Source of the DNA: Siphonodentalium dalli
Taxonomy: Eukaryota > Mollusca > Scaphopoda > Gadilida > Siphonodentaliidae
Assembly: GCA_032622095.1 (NCBI GenBank)
Contig: CP136065.1
Location: 69,097,675 to 69,161,674 of the forward strand
Direction of reading: 5' to 3'
DNA length: 64,000 nt
The notes under the pieces were generated by a model that saw only the letters and a program-made list of their open reading frames with translations, ran no database searches and was not told the DNA's origin. Within the stretch, counting starts at the first letter, position 1. Every line of letters starts with the position of its first letter. This document shows, one piece after another, positions 22,508-34,200 of the stretch. The position numbers and the translations under genes are program-made.

Positions 22508-25052
22508 GTCATCTAAATATTAGCAGTGCGCGACACAAATTCACGGATATCCACCCTATATTAAATGACCAAATTGTTGATTTTATTGTATTGTCTGAAA
22601 CAAAAAACTTTATGTTTAATGTAATGATTCTCTCGTAATTATAGGAATATATATGGCGGTGGCTTAATGGAGCTTGTTATATCCGATATTTCTTCAGCCC
22701 GTCTTTACCATTTTTACCGCAGTGTCCCCCAATCTTTCTGCTGATATTGACATCAATTAACAGTGATTATGAAACTGATGTTTTAAATGTTATGGATACA
22801 CATTGATCCAATATAATTTAAACACCACCAAAGAAAACCACTTGAATATACGAATAGGGACATAATAAAGGCAGTTGTTACTTATGCAGATGTTATCCAA
22901 CCAGTTTCTCAAATACAAAACTAATCTTTGCTGGGAATCCTACCGATGATAAAATAACATCGTCACAAAAATAAAGAAGTCTCTTCAAAACTATGTTTAT
23001 AAATAGGTGTGATGTGGTTAAAATATTTATGATTTCTGGCCCACAATAAAACCATTTATGTCTAAACATAACATAAGACCATGGCAATTATAAATAACTC
23101 TAGTTTAGGTATTTCCGTAGCTGATTTTAAACTCTCGCTAGTTTATAGCTCAGCTGTTTTACAGCATGAGACAAATCGGTAGTAAAAAGCCATGGGCTGT
23201 GGTAATATAGTCTATTCCCATAAACAAAGCCCATGTTGTTCCTCTGTTAAAACAAAATAGCCCTCTCGAAATAAAAATTATAGGCCAGTCAGTATAATTC
23301 TCAGCTGTCTGTTTTTTTCGAGAACGTATTTGATAATTCTTTATGTGTCTTTCGTAAAGGACAAAGTTGTTGAGACTTATTGAAGACTGGAAATCTGCAA
23401 TTTATCAACATAAATATGTTGCAGCTATTCTTATGGACTTATCAAAGCCTTTAACTGCCTACCCCATCAACTTCTTCTTATATAATTAGCAGCCTATGGA
23501 ATCTCTGACAAAACGATCTCGACCTCAGCTATTTAAATAATCGTAAACAACAGATACAACACATTGAACAGATAAAAGGAGTCGTCACCAACTGGCCCGA
23601 CATAACCAACTGAGTACATCAAGGATAAATCATAGGACCGTTGATATTCAATGTATATCAACGGTATTTTCTATTGAATTCACAACAGTGAACCATGCGG
23701 ACGATACTAATTTGCCATCTTCACATCCACACTTTAACGTATGTCAATCCTGATAAACTGCTAGCTATTGCGATAGGAACTGCATGTTTTTCACTAAATC
23801 TGGTGTTCAAAATATGTGACGCTGATATGAAATGTGCTAAAACAGTAAAATTGTTAGGTATCGAAATTGACTATACACTGAAGTTTGACATACATATACT
23901 AAATATACTACATAAGGCATAACGCCATACAAATGTTCTGATACGCATATAACACGGCATGAACAATATGTCCAAGATTGCAATATTACATATATTCATT
24001 CTATCTAATTTAAATTTTAGTATCTTAGGTTGGCATTTTTGGAGTGAAGAAAGTAACAAGAAACTTGAAAATATACAACTTTGAGCATTATTTATATTAA
24101 CTCCAACTCGTCATACGAAGACCTCGTCTTCAAAGCCAAAGCCATCCCTTAAATTGCAAAGACTAAGGACCATGTCTATTGAACTATTTATAATTTTAAA
24201 TAATCCGTCAGCTGTGTGTTTATGTGATCGAGTTTGCTGGAAGAACACCAACTATAGTTTTCGGTATGCAATATAGGAGGTACCCGGATCTAATCTTTTG
24301 ACATATGGTAAACGATCCTTTAACTATGCTGACCCCATATTCTGGAACATACCAAGAGGCAGTCAAACTTTAATCATTTTAAATCCTTGGTTGCGTCCTT
24401 GGATGGCCCCGACTCGTTGCAGTGAGTATCGATAGCAGCTTATACATTTTGATATTCTTCTGAAGTATATATTACATGTAGTCATGGGGCTGGGTAGGGT
24501 GATCTTTAGGCTACTGAATTTGAGTAGGAGGCACAAGGAGAAATTGAAAGCATTCCATAGGCCACAGACACCTCCAACATCCCAATTTAACCTTTTGAAA
24601 CTTAAATTATTAAATAAATCCCTAATAACCAATTTAGCTTTTCAGTAGGATAGGATTACTTTAATAACCATTTTAACTTTTTCAATTAAATTGCTATGAT
24701 GTGCGATTCTCTTTTTGGCTAGCATTTTGAAAGCATTGCAGAACGTAAGAAATATGAAATCCAAGCAAATTATTAATTATTTTCTCGTACTGGTAGTTGT
24801 ATGCTGATATTTCTGTTGTTTAAATTGTCTATTTGATCGCTATTTTAATCAACTGTAAATCAAAATTCTTTTTAAATATTAGGTATTTCAAACTGTGATT
24901 TTAACTTATTTTAACTGTATATCTTTGATATGGCTGTGTGTTTAATGTATTGTGTATTGTTTGTCATTCGACCAAAAGCTCTTCAGAGCTTGTGTTTGTA
25001 CAATGTTTTTACCTACGACTTTTAAATAAAATTATCTTATCTTATCTTACTT
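22508..25052 (+). mobile_element. fossil LINE with (TTATC)n tail
   Basis: Heavily decayed plus-strand LINE. It begins with the endonuclease signature HLNISS...DFIVLSETK (22508-22610) and YGGGLMELVISDI (about 22650). RT remnants follow: a RPVSII-like stretch near 23290, a VHQG.IIGPLIFNVY stretch near 23615-23660, the catalytic HADDT at about 23694-23708, KLLGIEIDYTLKFDIHI (23850-23900) and the C-terminal LLTYGKRSFNYADPIFWN (about 24290-24350). It ends with AATAAAATTATCTTATCTTATC at about 25026-25052. Large deletions and many stops show old age. A small hairpin AAGCTC-ttca-GAGCTT lies at 24976-24991. Confidence 0.87.
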
Positions 25053-25125
25053 CTCACGCCGATGACCCGCGCCCCACCATGGATGGTGCTTGTGTTCCTG
25101 AATGGACATGGGCCCATACAAAGGT

Positions 25126-26334
25126 TGTTAATCTATATCTATATTTGCGAATGTCTGTCTGTCTGTCTGTGTTCTATAGAAATTCACAGGGGACCATCTA
25201 GATGATGCCAAAGGGGTCTACTAGGAGTATCGTTTTACGAGAAAGATAATGGTCGGGGTTAAAATTTTCTAAAGTGACGCCGTTGTTGTCAGGGGCAGAA
25301 AAGGGGGAGGGCAGAAAAAAAATTTGTCGGCGATTGCCACGAAACTTATATATAATCATCCCCATAATATGAGGAATCTAATGGTGTGTTTTAAATATGG
25401 CAAAAGTCGCGCCGTTCGCGTCAGGGGTGCCCGGAAGGGGAGGGGCAGAATTGTTTTCTGTCGCCGATTGCCACGAAACTTACATATAATCATTCCCATG
25501 ATATGAAGAATCCAACGGTGTGGTTTAAATATATCAAAAGTGGCGTCGTTCGAGTCAGATTTGCACGAAAGGGGAGAGGGGCACCAAAATTGATAAAACT
25601 AATTTTAGCGCCGATTTCCACCAAATTGATATATATTCTTCTTCATGATACAAGGAATCTAATTGTGCGATTTAACAACGCCAAATTGTTGTCGTTTGGA
25701 TGAGAGATTGGGAGGGGGTGTGCACTAAATTTGATAATAATTGGTTTAGTCGCCACACTTATACAAAAGCACCCCATGGTATGAGGAGTCTAATGATGTG
25801 GCTTATATCTGTCAAGTGTGGCCTCATTCGAGTCAGGGGTGTATTGAAAGGGACAGGGGCAGCAAAATTGATGCAGTTTTTTTGGCGCCAATTTCCACCA
25901 ATTTGATACACGTTCTTATCCATGATACGAGGAGTCTGGTCGTGTGATTTAAATACGCCATATTGGTGATGTTTAGGTGAGAGATGGGGAGGGAGGTATT
26001 GGCACCAAATTTGATAAAAAAAACATTGTTTAGTCGCCGATTATCACCAAACTTATAAACAATCATCTCCATGATATCAGGAGTGTAATTGTGTGGTTTA
26101 AGGATGTCACAAGTGGGGCCATTCGAGTCAGTGGTGTATAGAGATGAGAGGGACGTTATATCTATATGTTTAGTGCCGATTTCCACCAGATTGATACATA
26201 TTCTTCTCCGTGATACGAGGAATCTTATCGTGTGGTTTAGACACAACAAATTGGTGACCTATGGGTGAGAGATATGGGGATATTCAATTTGATACGAATT
26301 TGTATACTCGCCAATTTTCACCAATTTCATATAT
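25126..26334 (+). repeat. ~140-bp tandem array, left part (Helitron/pearl-like)
   Basis: After a TCTATATCTATATTT stretch and (GTCT)n (about 25152-25170) come eight head-to-tail units with the anchor word CGCCGATTGCCACGAAACTTATA and variants near 25330, 25465, 25612, 25750, 25886, 26034, 26172 and 26308. Spacing is 133-148 bp. The array resumes at 30415-30830 behind an inserted transposon. Tandem cores next to a GTCT-type microsatellite are the layout of molluscan pearl elements and of Helitron-like HINEs. Confidence 0.85.
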
Positions 26335-26713
26335 GGGCATTTTTCAAAAAAAGTGGCTTATTTCTGTCCATCACCATTTTTTTTTAGAAAAGTGTATTAA
26401 TAATCACATTTTTTTATTTTGAGATATAAAATGGGATGGGGTCGACTTGTTGCAGACCGTATATCATCCGCTCCTTGATATCTCTACAATCCAGAGGCTC
26501 GGAATATGGCAAAAATGGCTAATTATGCCTGTCCCATTTTCCGAAATCCCCCCAAAAACAGACATTTTCGTATAAAATATGACCATTAAATAACACTTTA
26601 TTAGACAATTTGCATCATATGTAACATGCCTGATCATAAAATAACAAAATATGCAAAAAAATTACCAAGTCAACTGATATAATTTAGGTCACAAAACTGT
26701 CCCACGATTGGTG

Positions 26714-27316
26714 GTCCCTACTGTTACCAAGAGAGAAACACATAATACAACAGTCTTGGCATTGGCGAATGAGGAAGTTCAAATTGGTTTCCAGTACTAC
26801 TCATCAATACACATGGCTAAACAACTGTTATCCGCTGGTCGGTGCAGTTAATTTGCCCGTAATTGACCGTATCGTTCATCAAACAGGTGAGTACACTGGG
26901 AGTGTGTCACTACTGTTACCCATAGATACAGGTCTGTAAGTTTATTATTACAAAAATGTTTCTCTTCTTAGTTTTGTCCAATGTGATCCCCGTGAGGCAA
27001 CACATACATTTTGTTACATTCCAATGGACGACCAGTGGGAATCCCCTGTATAGACCCGAAACGTCCATACTGTTACCGTCCCTACTGTTACCCTTTAAAT
27101 TGTAACAGCAGGGAACATTTTGGTAACAGCATGGACAAAATTCAAAAATAGGCATGAGTATTTATTAGTTTGCATGTCGTAATGATTTTAACATCACCAT
27201 GCTCTGGTTCCTGGCTTATAACATCAATATTTTCACAGATTTTACCCGTCATTCCTGTCTCATTCATATAATGCTGGACGTGGTAACAGAAGGGACATTG
27301 CGGTAACAGCAGTGAC
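26714..27316. repeat. left subterminal cluster of the 15-bp motif
   Basis: Eight copies of GTCCYTNCTGTTACC with few changes. Forward at 26714, 26906, 27063 and 27078; reverse complement at 27102, 27122, 27282 and 27302. Spacing is irregular, so this is not a tandem repeat. The layout (four forward, then four reverse) resembles transposase-binding subterminal repeats. Confidence 0.85.
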
Positions 27317-28519
27317 AATCCATTACACAGTTGTTATTTTTGGCAGTGAATTGACATATATTTGTATTTCCTTGCAGAACGCCTTTCACTTCTGTATTCC
27401 ACACACTCATTTTGGTAGAGGTGTTTTCTATTATACTTGATTGAGATCCAGTAAACGAAAGTATATGTGCTCATTTGCAATGATCAAAGAGTTTTCACAT
27501 ACATTCACTTAGGGCACATTCCCATGCCCAACACAGACCCGTGTAAACTGTCAGATATAAACACACCCCTGGTCAAGTTGTCCTGCTAATATGCTATGAT
27601 GCTGGTAGACCTGCTGATTTTCTATGATTTCAAAAACTCACGAAATTAAATGACTGCGGTCATGCCCAAGGTACATGTATGTGAAAAGTCATTTAAGTGA
27701 GGTACTCTATTTTAAATCCAAACAAAGTATATCCATCATTCCACAGCGATTCCATTTAATCATCTACGGAATACATGAAATATACAGAGTTTACTATAGT
27801 CAGTATTTAACGAGACCGCTACTCTTGCGTAAACAAATAGCAATGAGCAAACAGTGTTAACTGGATATTAGCTATCAACATACTAGTAGTCAAAGGTCCA
27901 CTACCATTGAACATGATCACATGCCATGCTGCAGAAGTCAGAAGTTGTCTAATCTAAACCTGTCTAGTAACCAAATCAAAATTTCTATTAAAGCCAGTTA
28001 CAGCAGGTGGGGTGCACGGGGTCTGCAATTGTTTCCCTAACATTAGGCGGAGGTGGGTGGGTGGTTCAGCAGCCCGGCTGACACATTTTTCCCTGGCCCT
28101 GTAATTTTTTTCCTAGTCATTTTTCTACAAAATAATGGGACAAAAGGTTTTAAGAATGCTTCTATTATGTAATTAGGTACATGTATGTACTTAACTCTTG
28201 GTATGAGGGGTTTGATCTCACCACCAGTTAATAATGATGGATGACACCAAGTGGCAATAAAAAAGTCACCTTGCTAATTGTTTTCATCAAGGATCTATCA
28301 ATGTACACTGACATGGAAAGGCTCAGATTTAAATAGTTCTAATAAAAATTATTTATTCAACCTTATATAAATGCAAACAACACAAAAACAGATTCTTAAA
28401 AAAATGTAAACTCTTCACTGAACTCTTCAAATAAAAATAGAATATTCTAAAAACCATAATAAAATAAAACAAAGGTGTTAAAATAAACTTTGACCGATTT
28501 CAACGATATTCGGTATATG

Positions 28520-28800
28520 GGTCTAGGGTCACCTCTAGATGGAAGTTGCCAAATTTGAAAGATTTTTTATGAAAAATATGACCGCTGGAAGCCATCTTGG
28601 ATTTTGCTCTTTGTATGACCAAATCCATAAGCGCACCTTTAAGGTCACGTTTCTCATCCAATCGTCATGTATCTTCGAAGTGACCTCTAGATGGGAGCCT
28701 CCATGTTTTCTCCAAATTTTTTTCAAACAAACATGGCCATCTTGGATTTCAAATGTCAATCCATCAGCATACCATACAGCCCACATTTATTGGAGACTTG
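28520..28800 (+). repeat. dispersed repeat inside the TIR transposon
   Basis: Related to 13245-13600 (see that entry). It also contains an internal echo: CACCTCTAGATGGAAG near 28532 and GACCTCTAGATGGGAG near 28681, each near a CCATCTTGGATTT word. No coding sense. Confidence 0.5.
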
Positions 28801-29486
28801 TTTTGAAACTTTACAGTCTTGTTGGTAAATAAAAAGAAGGCATGCTTCTATAATCATGGTACGGAACATTGATCAGATAAGATCATGAAAACTGAGTAAA
28901 ATAGCCATTTGAAGCAGTTTGGATGGGGTGGATCCCTATCCCATAATCGGAAAAAAATATTAGGGGGTGGCGAGTACCCAGAGGGCGGAAAAAAATAAAA
29001 AAGCGCCTGGTGTTCGGACGTTTTTTCCTGACCCCTCCCCCTGATTACAGTGGAATTTAAAATAAAACGTATTTTGTTCACAGTACGACAGAGGTACAAT
29101 TCGTCGGATGAAGGTAATTTCATCAAATGTTGCGCAGGGTGTCAATGAACATCGTGCGAAATGTATTATTGTATTATCATGTTCACTACTATATTTAACC
29201 CTTAGATCTCTTTCCATCAATGTATCACATTATTATAATCAATAAATTTGAAAAATGATCAAGGAAATATGGGTTGATACAAAAATCGGACTTGGCACTG
29301 AAAGGGTTAAACACAATGTTCATGTGTGTCTTGCTTATTATCAATTATTATCACTACCAGTGTGTTAACTCTGTTTATAGTTAAAATTGTCACACAGTTC
29401 TGCAATAATACATCATACGAAAAATAAATCCACCGTTAAAGTCTGACAACAAATATGAATTGTCAATATGCCATAGTTACGATAAT

Positions 29487-30219
29487 GTCCTTCCTGTTAC
29501 CGGAGACCAATTGCAGCGTGTATGTCATAAATTTCATCAATTGCACCTATATTTTCCCATCAGAACATTAGCTTTTAGTTATCCTATGCCGGGTCGCATA
29601 CTATATTGTGTTGTTGGTCACATTTGGTATGTGTGTGTCCTTCCTGTTACTACCAGTCATTCCTGTTACCAAATGATAGCATAATATGCATCAGACTATC
29701 GGTTAATACATTTTGTTTCCAGTTGTGGTACGTATTTGGTCCAGTTGGATCTTGTTCACTTATGGAAAGTGACGTTTTGTTTTATTGTTGGAAATAATGT
29801 TTCCACTCGTATGTACATAATGAAACTGTCCCTTCTGTTACGTCACGTGTCTCTCCTGTTACTGGCTTGTCCCATCTGTTACCGTCAAGTTTTTCTGTCG
29901 TATCGAGATTAATTTGAATTGGATTCCCTCATCCCGATAGGATTGTGGAGTATTTACCTTAACCTTCGGAAAAATATATGGCCCTAATCAAACAGAAATG
30001 CACATCATTCCATGTCGAGAAAACTCGATACCTGGATATCAGAAATTTATGCATATCACATATACATTATCTTAACTCGTTATACTCATCATATTTCGGT
30101 GTTTATTTTGGCAAATTATGATTACTACACAATGTACATGTTGCGCATATGTTATGTTCCACCACTATATCACACAAAATCATATTTATATTGAAGACAT
30201 TAATGGCAACAGTAGGGAC
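29487..30219. repeat. right subterminal cluster of the 15-bp motif
   Basis: Seven further copies: forward at 29487, 29637, 29656, 29828, 29849 and 29869, and one reverse (GGCAACAGTAGGGAC) at 30205. The 2.1 kb between the two clusters has none. Confidence 0.85.
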
Positions 30220-30414
30220 ACTAGGTGTGTGTGCATCATCATTGTACCTGATCCGGACAGGATCTAGGTGTGATTAAGATTGCACTTTACTATCTTCTGA
30301 TCTACTGGATACCCTCAACCACGAAAGGCGGTTAAAATATGTTCTTTCGTAGAAATAATTTTTTTATTCTTGAATATCCAAATCGGCCACATTTTTTGAA
30401 AAATGCCCATATAT

Positions 30415-30830
30415 GCATCTCTAATCTCTAATGAGTCTTAGTGTGTGCAGCTTGAGACCGAAATAGGGACGGGAGGGTCACCAAAAACTGATACAAAATA
30501 TTTTTAGTACCAATTACCATCAAATTCAGACACGTTCTTCTCAAATGATACAAGAAATCAAATAGTGCTGTCTGTCTGTCTTTCTGTCTGTCTGTCTGTG
30601 TGTTCTATATATAACTTCACGCGGTACAATCGAAGAGGCAAAAGCTGATACAAATATATTTGGCACTAATTTCCAACAAATTCATATATGTTTTTATCTA
30701 ATTATATACCATGAATTAAATCACATTTGGTGTCGTTTGCGTCACGGATGGCGAGCGGATAAGCACTATCATAGATAAGATTGCTATTCGCCGATATCCA
30801 CATATAAGTTATATATAGTCACACATGCCA
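30415..30830 (+). repeat. ~140-bp tandem array, right part
   Basis: It resumes the array interrupted at 26334. Units are recognisable at about 30510, 30659 and 30792 (ACCAATTACCATCAAATTCA and variants), with a second GTCT-rich microsatellite at 30568-30602 followed by TTCTATATATAACTTCACG, close to the TTCTATAGAAATTCACAGG at 25170. Confidence 0.75.
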
Positions 30831-31127
30831 TCTCCATATCATTTTAAGGAGATTTGGGCGTTCACATTTCACAATCCCGACAAATGGTAACCCACTTATA
30901 AGTCACTTGAACAATTATATCTTCTTAATTGTCATATTTATATGGGCATGGCAATCAGGACATTCACACAATGAGCTAGCAAAAAGAGATACATAGAAGA
31001 AGCATTAAACGTATATTTATCATTCTATTGAAGAGATACATATATTCGTGCAAACTGAGAGACCTCGAATTGTCAGAGGATTGCATATATATTATATAAC
31101 AAAATTTAGTCTGTTCCATTCAATACA

Positions 31128-32800
31128 GTTTCCACAAAAAAGTTACAATTTGTCAGGATATATGGAAGGCCTGTTCAAAAATAGTAGTCACAGTGTGCAG
31201 TCATGTATAGTTTATTCTGATATACAATAAAATGCAGTTAGTAGCACATGACTTTTCAGGATCCTTCCAATACTGACATCTGACAAGGGGTTTAGAATAG
31301 ACTCATCGACTGACATAAACGACTCAAAATCTCGCTCTGTGTCTGGCAAATGTAGCTGATATGCGCGCACATCAACATTTCATTGAAACTGAGAATATTT
31401 AGCCAATATATAGCACCATGAACAGAGGAGCACCTGGAAATTTCTTTGAAACATCTGTATCGTCATGGAGATACGATAGCCAGGTAACCTCGAGATCTTA
31501 GTCCAACCCACTAGATTGATTGATATATCTCAATATGTAAAACCCAATTGTCATCTTTGATTTATGCGAACTAATGTCTTTATGATGTCCATATATCATA
31601 TTATAACGTATGACGTATATGCAGTTGTAAATAAATAAATACTTCATTATTGGTGGAACGGATTAATCGCGATAAACAGAATGACAATTGACAAGGTGGG
31701 CCACTACTTATATTCCATGACTGTAATAATCATGTTTTGTGATGCTATTTGAATTTATGAGAAAACGTATAACACTTTGAACAAGAGTGTTCTCTATTCC
31801 CAACAAATATTCACAGCATACAGATGGTTTCACATCGGATTAACCTGGGCAACGCCGGGTAACCCTGCTAGTATTATATAAACACCTATACATAACGGAA
31901 ATTCTGCGCTTGATAATATGATCCCATAATATGAAGTTCATTTATATAAAACGAGTAGCGTTACCCGGGGTTGCTATGGTTAAATTGATGTGAAACCCTC
32001 TGCTTTGGACATTTGGTGGGAATAGAGAATACTCTTGTTCAAAGTAGTACACATATTCTGATAAACTGTATGTCCACAAGGCATCACACAACGTCATTCT
32101 TAAACATGGATTATAAGTAGTGGCTCAACTTGTTGAAGTGGTTGTCATTTTGTATATCCCTATTAATTCCTCCCACCAGAAGTAGTATTTATTTAATTAC
32201 AACTGCGCGTACGTTCAAATGTTATAATTCTTTTAAATTGACGTTTGTTTTTTGTGTTTTTTTCTATTTATTTTATCAATATTTTATTGCGATAAAAACA
32301 TCATAAACACATTAGTTCGCAAAAATAAAAGACGGCAATTCGTGTTTTACATGTAGATGTATAAATCAATCTAGTGGGTTAGACTAAGATTTTGAGGGCA
32401 CTTGTTTATCATATCTCCAAGGTGATACATATGTTATAAGGAAATGTGCAGTTTGCTTCTCTGTTCATGGTTCCACACTGGCTAATTATACTCAGTGTAT
32501 AAGACATGTTGCAATACATCAGCTACATGTGCCCGACACAGAGCGAAATTTAAAATAGTTTATGTTAGGATATGTGTCTGTTCTAAAAATTTAAAGAAAT
32601 CTCATGTACCGGGAATATGTACTCTTGTGAAATGCCTATTTGGAATTTCCTGAAAAGTAATGTGCTACTCACTGGGTTTTCTTTTATCTCAGCAAAACTA
32701 TATTTGACTTCACACTGTGATCACTATTTTTGAATACAGGCCATATTTACATTTCAATCTCTCTTGAAAAATTGTACCTTTTGTGGAAAACATTAGCAGG
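31128..32800. repeat. imperfect 1.7-kb palindrome with Helitron-like 3' end
   Basis: The left arm (about 31128-31871) is mirrored by about 31951-32800. Paired landmarks: CCACAAAA-GTACAATTT, CAAAAATAGT, GTAGCACAT-ACTTTTCAGG, GCTCTGTGTC-GGCA, TTAGTC-AACCCACTAGATTGAT and TTGAACAAGAGT. The left arm ends CCTGGGCAACGCCGGGT, AACCCTG, CTAG then T: a short hairpin followed by CTAG|T is the signature of a Helitron 3' end. The right arm has a decayed version. So this is either two tail-to-tail Helitron 3' regions or an inverted duplication of one. Confidence 0.75.
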
Positions 32801-32904
32801 CTAAAATAGTTAGAATACTTACGTCTGTAGACGTTCAAGCTCGAATAGTAAAAACGCCCAGTGAGTTCACATATGTGAACTATAACTAGAAGAATGAAGG
32901 CTAG

Positions 32905-33179
32905 TTTGTTTGTTTGTTTGTTTGTTTTTTTTAGACCCGGGGCTATTGCGGACCACTCATATCGGCTGGAGCACCCCGAAAGAGGTGACCCACCCTTACG
33001 AGATGGTCAAATTGCCTGTCGGGGTCAGTCCCCGCTAAAGCGGAAGTCCGTCAGTCAGTCACGACCACTCGTCCTCCTCAGGCTGCGAACCCACACCGTG
33101 GAAGTCCCGTCCGATGGGGTGACCATCGTCGGGGACGTATCTCACAGCACGGACTCAAGCCAAAAAGCCGAGAAGCGAT
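32905..33179 (-). mobile_element. SINE-like retroposon with U2 snRNA-like head
   Basis: Minus strand, 5' end at 33179. The first 22 bases, ATCGCTTCTCGGCTTTTTGG then CT, differ from the start of U2 snRNA (from memory) at one position. A second U2-like word, GATACGTCC (33141-33133), follows after a gap shorter than in U2, as if the head were internally deleted. A GC-rich body with a possible B-box-like GGTTCGCAGCC follows, then the tail, A8 and (CAAA)n at 32932-32905. Flanks GAATGAAGGCTAG (left) and GAATGAGCATCAG (right) are at best a decayed target duplication. Either a U2-headed SINE family or a single U2-chimeric retropseudogene. Confidence 0.6.
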
Positions 33180-34020
33180 CGAATGAGCATCAGACCTAGC
33201 AATAACCACGCCTCGGATAAACCTCATTGGCTATGGTACCGCCACTGCGCAAAGCTCGTTAATTACAATTAACTTTGGCCCGGAAAGGAAGAGGCCGATA
33301 GCCAGAAAGGAACCAAGACCCATGGAATATCGAATGTGACCGAAAATGGTGTGATTATAGGATAAATCACTTAAACGAATTCTGGAAGAAGGGTGAGGGA
33401 AGTAAAGGGTTGAGACAACTTCCAGGTAACTATTGCATATTTTGGGGCGACATTTGACAACTGGAAGCGGATGGAACCCTCGGAGAGATGCCAAAAGTAA
33501 CTGAACATTGACACATTCTGTCTGTATAAAAGAACGCATTGAAAACATATTAGAAACGAACGAACGAACTTGCCATGAACGATAACTCTATTCGTATTGA
33601 CGGCGCTTAACTACATCCGGGACCTATACCAATGGCTTCGCCCAGGCGAAGACCACGGGTGCAGCAAAACGGCAGTACACACGCAGAATAAGACCTCATT
33701 CCGCTAGAATAACACAGAATCGATATGCAACGTATACAGATTCACGGTGGACGATTTCTACTATACAATTATAAATGTTCAATCTCTCGTAGAAGTCTTC
33801 TTTGTTTACAACAAGTAGTTTGAACCTTAAATTTCGCTACTTGTACTTGTTGCCCTCTTGTTCTCCTTACCGATGTCCAGAAACCCGTGGTTGTTACAAT
33901 GAGTGATATCGGGACGTGATCGTGGCGCCATGACAAATCTCTCTGAATATGATAGGTTGTCTTTATCCACACAAATGCTATTCTTACTATCGAGGGGCTA
34001 ATTTCCGGTGCGTATACTAA
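33180..34020. other. intergenic stretch upstream of lectin gene C
   Basis: No gene supported. A 105-codon minus-strand open frame (33548-33231) has no motif I recognise. GAAC repeats occur near 33555. Confidence 0.5.
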
Positions 34021-34023
34021 TAA

Positions 34024-34030
34024 TATAAAG
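34024..34030 (+). promoter_or_regulatory. TATA box of lectin gene C
   Basis: TATAAAG about 175 bp before the start codon, in an otherwise GC-containing context (TAATATAAAGGCGCGCC). A start of transcription near 34055 would include an upstream ATG at 34101 whose 62-codon frame overlaps the real start out of phase, which could lower translation. Confidence 0.45.
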
Positions 34031-34200
34031 GCGCGCCGATATTATTTATATGTACTGTCGGGGAACGATATAACCAGGCCCAATCGTTCGAGAAGAGTCG
34101 ATGGTTCATGAGGCAACACGGAAACTTTCTTGCAGTGAAACATGCTATTTTCAGTTAACCTGTGACTTGTTGACGCCGTGTGTACTTGTAGACAATTGTA

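Larger units (their letters stand above)
26335..30408. mobile_element. 4.07-kb TIR DNA transposon inserted in the tandem array
   Basis: The left end GGGCATTTTTCAAAAAA (26335 on) and the right end (30386-30408) form 23-bp terminal inverted repeats with one mismatch. ATATAT flanks both sides (26329-26334 and 30409-30414), while array units carry this word only once, which supports a ~6-bp target duplication. The interior carries 15 copies of GTCCYTNCTGTTACC in two subterminal clusters. No transposase was recognised, so I take it to be non-autonomous. The superfamily is unknown: a 6-bp AT-rich target and GGGCA termini do not settle it. Confidence 0.82.

Noticed and set aside
25126-30830. CRISPR-like array
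   Set aside because: Units are contiguous ~140-bp satellite repeats with no short repeat/unique spacer pattern, and the DNA is eukaryotic.
33231-33548. 105-codon minus-strand ORF beside the U2-headed element
   Set aside because: No family resemblance; probably chance or part of an unrecognised repeat.
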